64,000 bases of DNA from Streptomyces novaecaesareae (lineage in GTDB: Bacteria; Actinomycetota; Actinomycetes; Streptomycetales; Streptomycetaceae): the NCBI RefSeq assembly GCF_000716875.1, contig NZ_JNWQ01000018.1, positions 1 through 64,000 of the forward strand. The letters run 5' to 3'. The translations under genes and the position numbers were made by a program. The notes beneath the pieces were generated by a model, which had not been told where the DNA came from, did no database searches, and was given only the letters and a program-made list of their open reading frames with translations. Below, one piece after another: positions 27,137-35,770 of this stretch (position 1 is the stretch's first letter; every line of letters starts with the position of its first letter).

Positions 27137-28119
27137 CCGCCGATCGCGGACATCGGCCGCTCGGGCTGCAGGAACTCCGGGTCGTCGATCCCGGCCCCGG
27201 CCTTCTTGCCCCACATCGCCGCCCGCCACAGCGCGGCCAGCTCGGCGTCGTCCGCGCCCGAGCGCAGCGCGGTGCGCAGGTCCGTCTCCCCGGTCGCGAA
27301 CAGGCAGTTGCGCACCTGGCCGTCGGCGGTCAGCCGGGTCCGGTCGCAGGCCCGGCAGAACGGCCGGGTGACGGAGGCGATCACGCCCACCCGGCCCGGG
27401 CCGCCGTCCACCAGCCAGCGCTCGGCGGGCGCCGCGCCCCGGGCGGACGGCTCCGGGGTGAGCGTGAAGCGGGCGCGCAGCAGGTCGAGGATCTCCGTCG
27501 CGGTGACCATCGACGAACGGTCCCAGCCGTGCTGGGCGTCCAGTGGCATCTGCTCGATGAAGCGCAGCTCGTAGCCGCGTTCCAGGCACCAGGCCAGCAG
27601 GTCGGCGGCCTCGTGGTCGTTGACCCCGCGCATCAGCACCGCGTTCAGCTTCACCGGCGCCAGCCCGGCGGCCTCGGCGGCGGCCAGCCCGTCCAGCACG
27701 TCCTGGTGGCGGTGGCGGCGGGTGAGGGTGTGGAACACCTCGGGGTCGAGGGTGTCCAGCGAGACGTTGACCCGGTCGAGCCCGGCCTCCCGCAGCGCCG
27801 TCGCGGTGCGGGCCAAACCGATGCCGTTGGTGGTCAGCGAGAGCTCGGGGCGCGGCTCCAGCTCCGAGCAGGCGGCCACGACGGCGACCAGCCCAGGGCG
27901 CAGCAGCGGTTCGCCGCCGGTGAAGCGGACCTCGCGGACGCCCAGGTCGCGCACGGCGACCGTGACCAGCCGGACGATCTCCTCGTCGGTCAGCAGGTCC
28001 GGTTTGGCCAGCCACTGCAGGCCCTCTTCGGGCATGCAGTAGGTGCACCGCAGGTTGCACCGGTCCGTGAGGGAGACCCGCAGGTCGACGGCCTGGCGTC
28101 CGAAGGTGTCGAGCAGCAC
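27133..28119 (-). CDS. moaA: GTP 3',8-cyclase MoaA
   Basis: Radical SAM enzyme that, with MoaC, converts GTP to cyclic pyranopterin monophosphate, the first step of molybdenum cofactor synthesis. At 328 aa it has the N-terminal cluster motif C21-x3-C25-x2-C28 (RCNLRCTYC), GGEPLLRP, the C-terminal second cluster with [10 protein letters not shown] and a later CLF, and the obligatory terminal GG (SAIGG). The GTG start at 28119 has GGAAGGA upstream. No other moa gene is adjacent. Confidence 0.96.
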   Translation of the reverse strand: MLLDTFGRQAVDLRVSLTDRCNLRCTYCMPEEGLQWLAKPDLLTDEEIVRLVTVAVRDLGVREVRFTGGEPLLRPGLVAVVAACSELEPRPELSLTTNGIGLARTATALREAGLDRVNVSLDTLDPEVFHTLTRRHRHQDVLDGLAAAEAAGLAPVKLNAVLMRGVNDHEAADLLAWCLERGYELRFIEQMPLDAQHGWDRSSMVTATEILDLLRARFTLTPEPSARGAAPAERWLVDGGPGRVGVIASVTRPFCRACDRTRLTADGQVRNCLFATGETDLRTALRSGADDAELAALWRAAMWGKKAGAGIDDPEFLQPERPMSAIGG

Positions 28120-28194
28120 GTGCGTCCTTCCCGAGAAGCGGCCGGCCCGGCCACCGTCACGGCGGGCCGGGCCAGCATAGTCATCGCGGGACGA

Positions 28195-29814
28195 TCAATG
28201 GGCGCCCAGTCCGGTCAGTGAGCGGACCTCCAGTTCAGCGTACTTCTCCGGGTCGGGGCGTTCCGCGGAGAGCAGGGTGCCGAGCCAGCCGGCCAGGAAC
28301 CCGATCGGGATGGAGACCAGGCCGGGGTTCTCCAGCGGGAACCAGTGGAAGTCGACGCCCTGGAAGAGGGAGTTCTTGGCCCCGGACAGCACCGGGGAGA
28401 ACACCACCAGCACCACCGAGGAGATCAGCCCGGCGTAGACCGAGCTGACCGCGCCGGCGGTGGTGAAGCGCTTCCAGAACAGCGAGTAGAGCAGGGTCGG
28501 CAGGTTCGCCGAGGCGGCCACCGCGAAGGCCAGCGCCACCAGGGCGGCGGTGCTGAGCTTGCCCGCGTAGAGGCTGAGCACGATGGCGACGGCGCCGATC
28601 GCGACCGCGGCCCACTTCGCCGAGCGCACCTCCTCCTTCTCGCTCGCCTTCCCGCGCCGGATCACGTTGGCGTACAGGTCGTGCGCGAAGGAGGCCGAGG
28701 AGGCGAGGGTGAGCCCGGCCACCACGGCGAGGATGGTGGCGAAGGCGACCGCCGAGATCACCGCGAGCATGATCGCCCCGCCGGTGCTGCCGGTCCCGCC
28801 GCCGAGCTGCTCGGCGAGCAGCGGCGCCGCGGTGTTCCCGGACGGCGTCTTGCCCTCGACGGCGACCATGCCGCTGCGGCCGACCAGCGCCGCCGCACCG
28901 AAGCCGAGCGCCAGGGTCATCAGGTAGAAGACGCCGATGATGCCGATCGCCCACAGCACCGACTTCCGGGCGGTCTTGGCGGTGGGGACGGTGTAGAAGC
29001 GGACCAGGATGTGCGGCAGGCCGGCGGTGCCGAGCACCAGTGCGATCCCGAGGCTGATGAAGTCGAGCTTGGAGGTGTTGGTGGCCCCGTACTTCAGCCC
29101 CGGTTCGAGGAAGGCCGCGCCCTTCCCGCTGGCGGAGGCGGCCGCGCCGAGCAGCTCCGAGGGGTTGAAGTGGTACTTGGCGAGCACCAGGACGGTCATC
29201 AGCGCGGCGCCGGCGATCAACAGCACCGCCTTGACGATCTGCACCCAGGTGGTGCCCTTCATGCCCCCTATCACCACGTAGATGATCATCAGCGCGCCCA
29301 CCGCGAGGATGGTCCAGCGCTTGGCGCCGTCCCCGGTGACCCCCAGCAGCAGGGCCACCAGCGCCCCGGCGCCGACCATCTGGGCGAGCAGGTAGAAGAT
29401 CGACACCACGATGGTGGAGATGCCCGCCGCGGTGCGCACCGGGCGCTGGCGCATCCGGAACGCGAGGACGTCCGCCATGGTGAACCGGCCGGAGTTGCGC
29501 AGCGGTTCGGCGATCAGCAGCAGCGCGACCAGCCAGGCGACCAGGAAGCCGATCGAGTACAGGAAGCCGTCGTAGCCGTTGAGCGCGATCAGCCCGGCGA
29601 TGCCGAGGAAGGAGGCGGCGGACATGTAGTCGCCGGAGATGGCCAGGCCGTTCTGGAAGCCGGTGAAGCCGCGGCCGCCGGCGTAGAAGTCGGAGGCGCT
29701 CCGGTTCTGCCGCCCGGCCCAGACGGTGATGACCAGGGTGGCCGCCACGAAGACCCCGAACAGGGTCATCGTCAGGGTGCGGTGCTCGGTGGCGGAGCTG
29801 GCGAGCAATGTCAT
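28195..29814 (-). CDS. cation/acetate symporter family permease (ActP-like)
   Basis: A 539-aa sodium:solute symporter with about 13 helices. Recognisable SSS motifs are WAGRQNRSASDFYAGGRGFTGFQNGLAISGDYMSAASFLG in the first loop and GGMKGTTWVQIVKAVLL in the middle. The gene overlaps the upstream DUF485 gene by ATGA (29811-29814), the standard pairing of acetate/monocarboxylate symporters with a small DUF485 membrane protein. Acetate or another monocarboxylate is the likely substrate. Confidence 0.92.
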   Translation of the reverse strand: MTLLASSATEHRTLTMTLFGVFVAATLVITVWAGRQNRSASDFYAGGRGFTGFQNGLAISGDYMSAASFLGIAGLIALNGYDGFLYSIGFLVAWLVALLLIAEPLRNSGRFTMADVLAFRMRQRPVRTAAGISTIVVSIFYLLAQMVGAGALVALLLGVTGDGAKRWTILAVGALMIIYVVIGGMKGTTWVQIVKAVLLIAGAALMTVLVLAKYHFNPSELLGAAASASGKGAAFLEPGLKYGATNTSKLDFISLGIALVLGTAGLPHILVRFYTVPTAKTARKSVLWAIGIIGVFYLMTLALGFGAAALVGRSGMVAVEGKTPSGNTAAPLLAEQLGGGTGSTGGAIMLAVISAVAFATILAVVAGLTLASSASFAHDLYANVIRRGKASEKEEVRSAKWAAVAIGAVAIVLSLYAGKLSTAALVALAFAVAASANLPTLLYSLFWKRFTTAGAVSSVYAGLISSVVLVVFSPVLSGAKNSLFQGVDFHWFPLENPGLVSIPIGFLAGWLGTLLSAERPDPEKYAELEVRSLTGLGAH

Positions 29815-30167
29815 TCGGCGGACTCCCGGGGGGCGTGGACGACGGCACCGTGCGCCTCGCGGATCGCGGTGGCGGCCGGGTCGATCCGCCGGTCCGCGTA
29901 GCGGGCGTACCAGGCGGCGATGGCGAAGGTGGTGGCGAACTGCAGCAGCCCGAGCACCAGCGCCACGTTGATGTGCCCGATGACCTTGGCGCGCATCAGG
30001 CCGGGGGCGTAGCACGAGAGCAGGACGTAGAGCAGGTACCAGAGCACGAAGCCGATGGTGACCGGGAAGGCGAAGCTCCGGAACGAGCGCCTCAGGGTCC
30101 GGAACTCCTCACTGTCATCGATGAGTTGGACTTCCGTAGGGCCAGTGGTGATCGGCGGCGAATCCAC
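29811..30167 (-). CDS. DUF485 membrane protein, symporter partner
   Basis: A 118-aa protein with two transmembrane helices (about 33-53 and 66-88) and the DUF485 core FRTLRRSFRSFAFPVTIGFVLWYLLYV. It precedes and overlaps the ActP-like gene, as in actP operons where it is thought to assist the permease. GTG at 30167 has GGAG 5 nt upstream. Confidence 0.9.
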   Translation of the reverse strand: MDSPPITTGPTEVQLIDDSEEFRTLRRSFRSFAFPVTIGFVLWYLLYVLLSCYAPGLMRAKVIGHINVALVLGLLQFATTFAIAAWYARYADRRIDPAATAIREAHGAVVHAPRESAE

Positions 30168-30392
30168 TCTGTCTCCTCACTCCTTCGGCGTAGCGGTCAC
30201 ACGAGGGAACGAGCGGACGTGAGGGGCGTCACAATCCTCGGGTGCGCCGCGCAATGCTAGGAGCGTCGCGCCCACCCCGAAAGGGGTTGACGGCGATCAG
30301 TCGGACGTTCACCCCCTCACGCCACCCGAATGGCCGAAAACCACCATTCGGAGCCCCTCGGAGCCCCTCGGAGCACCCTCTCCGCATGCCGA

Positions 30393-30423
30393 AGGGGCGA
30401 CACCGGCCAACGGTGCCGCCCCT
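30393..30423 (-). terminator. terminator of the alcohol dehydrogenase gene
   Basis: 13-bp arms (30393-30405 and 30411-30423) with one mismatch and a 5-nt loop, just beyond the stop at 30436. A GC-rich 11-bp tandem repeat lies at about 30348-30380. Confidence 0.7.
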
Positions 30424-30435
30424 CTTGACGAAGCG

Positions 30436-31479
30436 TCAGAACGCGATCCGGACCTTCAGGGCCGAGCGGTCGTGCATCGCCCGGTAGCCGTCCGGCACGC
30501 CGTCCAGGTCGACGGTGCGGTCGAAGACCAGGCCCGGCTCGATGGCGCCCGAGAGGACGTCCGGCAGCAGCTCGGGGATGTACGCGCGGGCCGGCGCGAC
30601 GCCACCGTTCAGCGAAACGTTTCGGCCGAACATCTGGCCGATGTCCACGCCCGCGCTGCCGCCGTGCGGCACCCCGACGTACCCGACCGCGCCGCCGTCC
30701 CGGGTGATCGAGACCGCCGTCCGCATCGACTCCTCGGTGCCCACCGCCTCCAGCACCGCGTGCGCGCCCTGGCCGCCGGTCAGCTCCTTGACCGCCTCGA
30801 TCGCGGCGTCCCCGCGCTCGGCCACCACGTCCGTCGCGCCGAAGCGCCGGGCCAGCTCGGTGCGGGCGGTGTGCCGCCCCATCGCGATGATCCGGCCCGC
30901 GCCCAGCCGGTGCGCCGCCAGCACGCCGCACAGGCCCACCGCGCCGTCGCCGACCACCGCGACCGTCGCACCGGGCCGCACCCCCGCCGAGACCGCCGCG
31001 TGGTGCCCGGTCGACATCACGTCGGACAGCGCCAGCAGCCCGGGCAGCAGCTTCTCGTCGCCCGCCGCCTCCTTCGGCAGCTTCACCAGCGTCCCGTCCG
31101 CGAACGGCACCCGCACGGCCTCGCCCTGGCCGCCGTCCGAGCCGACCTGGCCCCAGAAGCCGCCGTGCGGACAGGAGGTCTGCAGGCCCTCGCGACAGAA
31201 ATCACACGTCCCGTCCGACCAGACGAACGGCGCCACCACCAGGTCGCCCTTGGCGAAGCCGCGCACCTCGGCGCCGACCTCCTCGACCACGCCCAGGAAC
31301 TCGTGCCCGATCCGCTGCCCGGCCACCCGCTGCGCCACCCCGCGGTAGGCCCACAGGTCGCTGCCGCAGATGCAGGCGTTCACCACCCGGAGCACCACGT
31401 CCGTCGGGTGCTGGATCACCGGGTCCGGTACCTCTTCGATCCGGATGTCGTTGGGGCCGTGGATCACGGTGGCACGCAT
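30436..31479 (-). CDS. zinc-dependent alcohol dehydrogenase family protein
   Basis: A 347-aa MDR-superfamily NAD(P)-dependent oxidoreductase. Catalytic zinc ligands are C38 (ICGSD) and H59-E60 (GHEFLG); structural-zone cysteines C92, C95 and C103 (TCDFCREGLQTSC) are fewer than the usual four, a trait of this branch. The Rossmann motif is VVGDGAVGLCG. Streptomycete proteins of this type are annotated as IMP-type or generic zinc alcohol dehydrogenases; substrate unknown. ATG 31479 has AAGGA 7 nt upstream. A TAGAGT at 31541-31536 (minus strand) may be its -10. Confidence 0.9.
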   Translation of the reverse strand: MRATVIHGPNDIRIEEVPDPVIQHPTDVVLRVVNACICGSDLWAYRGVAQRVAGQRIGHEFLGVVEEVGAEVRGFAKGDLVVAPFVWSDGTCDFCREGLQTSCPHGGFWGQVGSDGGQGEAVRVPFADGTLVKLPKEAAGDEKLLPGLLALSDVMSTGHHAAVSAGVRPGATVAVVGDGAVGLCGVLAAHRLGAGRIIAMGRHTARTELARRFGATDVVAERGDAAIEAVKELTGGQGAHAVLEAVGTEESMRTAVSITRDGGAVGYVGVPHGGSAGVDIGQMFGRNVSLNGGVAPARAYIPELLPDVLSGAIEPGLVFDRTVDLDGVPDGYRAMHDRSALKVRIAF

Positions 31480-31592
31480 GCGCTGTTCCTTAGCTGGAAA
31501 CGAACTCGACCAGGTGTACGACATCCCCTTCGACCACTCTATTCCGGGCCCCCGGTCGGAACATTTCGGCCGGGCCCCTCCGTCCCGCCCCT

Positions 31593-31598
31593 TATCCT
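31593..31598 (+). promoter_or_regulatory. -10 of a probable leaderless exonuclease gene
   Basis: TATCCT ends 8 nt before the ATG at 31607; no ribosome-binding site is visible in between and the -35 is weak. Confidence 0.5.
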
Positions 31599-31606
31599 GT
31601 TGGACC

Positions 31607-32602
31607 ATGCAACCGATCCAGCCCGAGACGTACGGCGCGCCGCGGACCACCCCGGTCCCCGCCCAGCGCTCCGCCGCCCCCACCGAGGGCTTCGCGGTGG
31701 TCGACGTCGAGACCACCGGTCTCGGTCGCTCGGACCGCGTCATCTCGGCGGGCGTCTACCAGCTGGACGCCGACGGCGAGGTCACCGACCACTGGTACAC
31801 CCTGGTCAACCCCGAGCGGGATCCGGGCCCGGTCTGGATCCACGGCCTCACCGCCGAACTGCTCGCCACCGCGCCGACCTTCCCGCAGATCGCCGACGCG
31901 TTCGCCGACCGGCTGCGCGGCCGGGTCCTGGTCGCGCACAACGCGCTCTTCGACTGGAACATGATCTCCCGCGAGTTCTCCCGGGCCGGCCTGCACGCCC
32001 CGGTCGAGCAGCGGCTGTGCACCATGGTCCTCTCCCGCGACCTTCGCCTGCCGCTGCCCAACGGCAAGCTGTCCTCGCTCGCCGCCCACTTCGGCGTCCG
32101 GCAGCGCCACGCCCACAACGCCCTGGACGACGCCCGGGTGCTCGCCGAGGCGTTCCGCCCCAGCCTGCACCTGGCCCGCCTGGGCGGGGTCGCCCTGCCG
32201 CTGCAGAACTGCGTCGCGGTCACCGACCTCGGCGAGGACGAGCCCGCCGGCCCCAGCCGCGCCTCCTGGACGGGCGCCGCCTACCGCCAGGCCCGGAAGC
32301 GCCCGGCCTGCCCGTACCCCAACCCGGGGCGCTGGGAGGACGGCAAGCCGCTCGTCCAGGGCATGCGGGTGGCCTTCACCGGCGACACCTCCACCGACCG
32401 CGAACTCCTGGAGGACCGCGCCGTCGAGGCCGGCCTGCACATCGCCACCTCGGTGAGCCGCCTCACCAGCCTGCTGGTCACCAACGAGCCGGACAGCTGG
32501 AGCGGCAAGGCCCGCAAGGCCCGCGAGGTCGGCACCCCGGTGGTCACCGAGGACGCCTTCCTCCAACTGCTGCGCGAGGTCGCCCCGCACCCCGGTGCGT
32601 GA
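31607..32602 (+). CDS. DEDDh 3'-5' exonuclease with BRCT domain
   Basis: The 331-aa protein joins a DnaQ/PolC-epsilon-like exonuclease (about 27-185) to a C-terminal BRCT domain (about 243-328, MRVAFTGDTSTDRELLEDRAVEAG). Exonuclease motifs: DVETTG (D33, E35), VAHNALFDW and HNALDDARV. The BRCT module suggests recruitment to DNA repair complexes. Such epsilon-BRCT proteins are common in actinobacteria and distinct from the replicative proofreader. The message seems leaderless. The following SURF1 gene starts about 30 bp downstream. Confidence 0.9.
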   Translation: MQPIQPETYGAPRTTPVPAQRSAAPTEGFAVVDVETTGLGRSDRVISAGVYQLDADGEVTDHWYTLVNPERDPGPVWIHGLTAELLATAPTFPQIADAFADRLRGRVLVAHNALFDWNMISREFSRAGLHAPVEQRLCTMVLSRDLRLPLPNGKLSSLAAHFGVRQRHAHNALDDARVLAEAFRPSLHLARLGGVALPLQNCVAVTDLGEDEPAGPSRASWTGAAYRQARKRPACPYPNPGRWEDGKPLVQGMRVAFTGDTSTDRELLEDRAVEAGLHIATSVSRLTSLLVTNEPDSWSGKARKAREVGTPVVTEDAFLQLLREVAPHPGA

Positions 32603-32633
32603 GCCGCTTGTGAGGTCGGCGTACGGTTCCCAT

Positions 32634-33434
32634 GTGTACCGTTTTCTGCTGACCCGCCAGTGGCTGATCACCATGCTGATCGCGCTGCTGCTGATCCCCG
32701 CGACGATCAAGCTGGGTTTCTGGCAGCTGCACCGCCACGAGGCACGGGTGGCCCGGAACGAGCTGATCGGCAAGGCCCTCACCGACCCGCCCGTCCCGTA
32801 CGACAGCCTGTCGCCGGCCCCGGGCTTCGCGGTCCCCAAGGACCTCACCTGGCGCGCGGTGACGGCCACCGGCCAGTACGACCCGGCGCACGAGTTCGTG
32901 GTCCGCAAGCGGACCGACTCCAGCGGGGACACCATCGGCTACTTCGTGGTGACCCCACTGAAGCTCTCCGACGGCAAGGGCACCGTCCTGGTCAACCGCG
33001 GTTGGGTCGCCTCCGGCGCCACCGCCACCGAGTACCCGCCCGTCCCGGCCGCCCCCGCCGGCGAGGTCACCCTCACCGGCCGGCTGCGCGCCGAGGAGAC
33101 GTACGGCGCCAGCGGCATCAAGGACCGCGCCGGCCTGCCGGACCGGCAGTTCAACCTGATCAACACCGACCAGCAGGCCAAGGAGACCGGCGCCACCCTC
33201 CTCGGCGGCTACCTCGAACTGGCCGCCACCACCCCGGCCCCGGCCGACCAGCCCCAGCTCATCCCCGAGCCCAACCACTCCGACATCGGCCCGCACATGG
33301 CCTACGCCATCCAGTGGTGGCTGTTCACCGCGATGATCCCGGTCGGTGTCTGGATCCTCGCCCGCCGCGAGGCCAGGGACCGCGCCAAGCAGGCCGCCGA
33401 GCCCGAGACGGTCACCGAACCCGTCCCGGTCTAG
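32634..33434 (+). CDS. SURF1 family cytochrome oxidase assembly protein
   Basis: A 266-aa membrane protein with one N-terminal helix (residues 10-32), an extracytoplasmic SURF1 domain and a C-terminal helix (YAIQWWLFTAMIPVGVWILA). Conserved segments are GFWQLHRHEAR, VVTPLKLSDG, VLVNRGWV and PHMAYAIQWW. SURF1 proteins help insert heme a into aa3-type oxidase. I chose GTG 32634 (VYRFLLTRQW), the usual family start; GTG 32595 is an in-frame alternative that overlaps the exonuclease gene. Its stop shares CTAG with the convergent thioredoxin gene. Confidence 0.9.
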   Translation: MYRFLLTRQWLITMLIALLLIPATIKLGFWQLHRHEARVARNELIGKALTDPPVPYDSLSPAPGFAVPKDLTWRAVTATGQYDPAHEFVVRKRTDSSGDTIGYFVVTPLKLSDGKGTVLVNRGWVASGATATEYPPVPAAPAGEVTLTGRLRAEETYGASGIKDRAGLPDRQFNLINTDQQAKETGATLLGGYLELAATTPAPADQPQLIPEPNHSDIGPHMAYAIQWWLFTAMIPVGVWILARREARDRAKQAAEPETVTEPVPV

Positions 33435-33793
33435 CGCACGTCGTCCTGGGGCACGTCGTCCCGGAGCACGTCGTCCAGCTCCCGCAGCAACCGCGCCTTC
33501 GCCCGCGCCCCCACCACCGACCGCACCGGCTCCCCGCCCCGGAACACCATCAGCGTCGGCATCGACAGCACCCCGTACGCGGCCTGCGTCCGCGGATTGC
33601 GGTCCACGTCCACGCTCACCACCCGCAGCCGGTGCGCCTCCTCCCGCGCGATGTCCGCCAGCACCGGCGCCATCATCCGGCACGGCGGGCACCAGTCCGC
33701 CGTGAAGTCCACCAGCACCGGCCCGTCCGCCGCCAGCACCTCCGCGGCGAACGTCTCGTCCGTCACCGCCGGCACACCCGCGATCTCCACCAT
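33431..33793 (-). CDS. thioredoxin-like protein with WCPPC active site
   Basis: A 120-aa thioredoxin fold with VDFTADWCPPCRMMAPVLADIA (active site C35-P36-P37-C38) and cis-Pro motif SMPTLMVF. The usual WCGPC is WCPPC here, a change expected to shift redox potential. It follows a MerR-family gene by 3 bp on the same strand and is probably its main target. The C-terminus carries a short Asp/Val/Arg-rich tail (LRDDVPQDDVR). Confidence 0.9.
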   Translation of the reverse strand: MVEIAGVPAVTDETFAAEVLAADGPVLVDFTADWCPPCRMMAPVLADIAREEAHRLRVVSVDVDRNPRTQAAYGVLSMPTLMVFRGGEPVRSVVGARAKARLLRELDDVLRDDVPQDDVR

Positions 33794-33796
33794 CGC

Positions 33797-34204
33797 CTAC
33801 TCCCTCGTCAGTTCACACCGTGGCGGCTGCTCGGAGGCCGCGAGTCCGTCCCGTGCCCGCACCGCCCGCTCGAACTGCCCGGCCACGCGCGCCCGCGCCT
33901 CCCGGAGCCGTGCGATGCAGTCGTCCAGCTCCGCGAGCTTGCGCTCGTACACCTCCAGCGAGGCCTGGCACGAGTCCCCCTCCGGGTGCCCCGCCCGCAG
34001 GCACTCCACGAACGGCCGGGTCTCCTCCAGCTCGAACCCGACGTCCTGCAGCATCCGGATCTCCCGGAGCAGCCGCAGGTCCGCCTCGTCGTACGCCCGG
34101 TACCCGTTGCCCGCCCGCCGGGCCGGCAGCAGCCCCAGCTGCTCGTAGTACCGCAACGCCCGCGTGGTCGTCCCCGCCCGCTCCGCCAACTCCCCGATCC
34201 GCAT
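33797..34204 (-). CDS. MerR-family regulator, probable redox/thiol sensor
   Basis: The 135-aa protein has a MerR winged HTH (MRIGELAERAGTTTRALRYYEQLGLL, residues 1-70) and a dimerisation helix with cysteines C68, C79 and C96 plus one near the C-terminus. Cysteines at the start of the dimer helix are where MerR members bind metals or iron-sulfur clusters. Its operon partner is a thioredoxin, so thiol or redox sensing is the best guess. A TTGACG at 34262-34257 (minus strand) is upstream, but no -10 is at normal spacing; MerR-type promoters have long spacers, which fits. Confidence 0.88.
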   Translation of the reverse strand: MRIGELAERAGTTTRALRYYEQLGLLPARRAGNGYRAYDEADLRLLREIRMLQDVGFELEETRPFVECLRAGHPEGDSCQASLEVYERKLAELDDCIARLREARARVAGQFERAVRARDGLAASEQPPRCELTRE

Positions 34205-34338
34205 GCCGAACCACTCCTCCCGAACAGCCGGTACCGACCGTAAACCTTGCCCCCGACGTCAACGCCAGCCCCGACCGGCGCCCTTCCGGGCGCCCCACCC
34301 CCGACCCCCGGTCCCGCCCACCCGGCAAGATGTCCCCC

Positions 34339-35100
34339 ATGGATCTCGGACTGAAAGACAAGGCCTACATCGTCACCGGCGCCACCCGGGGCCTCGGCCT
34401 CGCCGCCGCCCGCGAGCTCGCCGCCGACGGCGCCCGCGTCCTGGTCAGCGGCCGCACCCAGGCGGCGGTGGACGCCGCCGTCGCCGGACTCGACACCCTC
34501 GGCACCGCCCGGGGCCTGGTCGCCGACAACGCCGCCCCCGACACCCCCGAGCGCCTCATCGCCGAGGCCCGGAACCACTTCGGCCGTCTCGACGGCATCC
34601 TGATCAGCGTCGGCGGCCCCCAGGCCGGCCCGGTCGAGACGACCCCCGAGGAGGCCTGGCGCGACGCCTTCGAGTCCGTCTTCCTCGGCGCCCTCCGTCT
34701 CGCCCGCACCGCCGCCGCCGCGCTCTCCGACGGCGGTGTGATCGGCTTCGTGCTCTCCAGCTCAGTCCGCCAGCCGATCCCCGGGCTGGGCATCTCCAAC
34801 GGCCTGCGTCCCGGCCTGGCGATGGCCGCCAAGGCCCTCGCCGACGAACTCGGCCCCCGCGGCATCCGGGTGGTCGGCCTGCTCCCCGCCCGGATCGACA
34901 CCGACCGGGTCCGCGAGCTCGACTCCCTCGCCGCCGACCCTTCGGCCGCCCGCGCCCAGGCCAGCGCCGGCATCCCGCTGGGCCGCTACGGCACCCCCGA
35001 GGAGTTCGGCAAGGTCGCCGCCTTCCTGCTCTCCCCCGCCGCCTCCTACCTGACCGGCGTCATGATCCCGGTCGACGGCGGCGCCCTCCGCACCCTCTAG
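34339..35100 (+). CDS. SDR-like protein lacking the catalytic Tyr (BKR-like)
   Basis: A 253-aa Rossmann protein with a normal NAD motif (TGATRGLG, 14-21) and SDR-type C-terminus (PVDGG). The YxxxK catalytic pair is absent: in GISNGLRPGLAMAAKALADE the lysine remains but the position of Tyr is Ala. This matches the BKR-like SDR subgroup described as not having a perfect catalytic tetrad. It may use an unusual mechanism or have lost activity. ATG 34339 is used; ATG 34330 is in frame three codons upstream. Confidence 0.85.
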   Translation: MDLGLKDKAYIVTGATRGLGLAAARELAADGARVLVSGRTQAAVDAAVAGLDTLGTARGLVADNAAPDTPERLIAEARNHFGRLDGILISVGGPQAGPVETTPEEAWRDAFESVFLGALRLARTAAAALSDGGVIGFVLSSSVRQPIPGLGISNGLRPGLAMAAKALADELGPRGIRVVGLLPARIDTDRVRELDSLAADPSAARAQASAGIPLGRYGTPEEFGKVAAFLLSPAASYLTGVMIPVDGGALRTL

Positions 35101-35122
35101 GGCCTGTCCGGCCCCCGCCGCC

Positions 35123-35770
35123 CTACACCACCCTCGATTGCCTCCGGCGCCGCCGGGGCCACCGGTGCCGCGGCTCGGCGGGGGCCGCCTGCAGCACCCG
35201 GATCCGCAGGTCGGCGGGCAGCTCGGGCAGCCGCAGACTGCAGAGCGCATCGGTCCGGGGCCCGTCCTCGAAGTGCTCCACCAGCGCCGCCGGGTCCCCG
35301 CCCGGCGTCAACCGCACGGCCCCGCGCAGGCGGGGGTGCCCGGGCGCCCGCACCAGCCGCACCCCCGCCCGCTCGACCTCCGGCAGCACCGCCGTCCCGG
35401 TCTCCAGCGCCTCCTCCAACGCCCGCGCGCTGACGCGCAGTCGAAGCCCGCTCACCTCCGGCGTCGGCACCGTGATGCTCGACAGCCCGGTCCGCCGCAG
35501 CTGCGCCACCAGCCACCACGCCATGCCCGCCACCAGCACGGTCAGCCCGCCGATCACCGTCGGCCACCACCACGAGGACGACACCCACCGCCCCCGCGAC
35601 CGCGCGCTCACCACCGGCTGGTCCGGGGACGTGAGCGGCCACCACCCCGGCGGGTGCAGGCCCACCCGCCGGTACAGGTCGAGCCCGCCCAGCAGGACCA
35701 GCACCCCGACTCCCAGCAGTACCGCCCCCACCGCCCCCAGCAGCACCCGGTTGACGACCGCCCGCCTCAC
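35123..35770 (-). CDS. amaP: AmaP-like alkaline shock membrane anchor protein
   Basis: A 215-aa protein with two transmembrane helices (about 8-27 and 60-80) followed by a cytoplasmic domain with VSARALEEALE, typical of AmaP, the membrane anchor of Asp23. It is the last gene of a five-gene minus-strand operon. Its GTG start overlaps the stop codon of the preceding DUF6286 gene (GTGA, 35767-35770). The C-terminus is Arg-rich. Confidence 0.85.
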   Translation of the reverse strand: MRRAVVNRVLLGAVGAVLLGVGVLVLLGGLDLYRRVGLHPPGWWPLTSPDQPVVSARSRGRWVSSSWWWPTVIGGLTVLVAGMAWWLVAQLRRTGLSSITVPTPEVSGLRLRVSARALEEALETGTAVLPEVERAGVRLVRAPGHPRLRGAVRLTPGGDPAALVEHFEDGPRTDALCSLRLPELPADLRIRVLQAAPAEPRHRWPRRRRRQSRVV

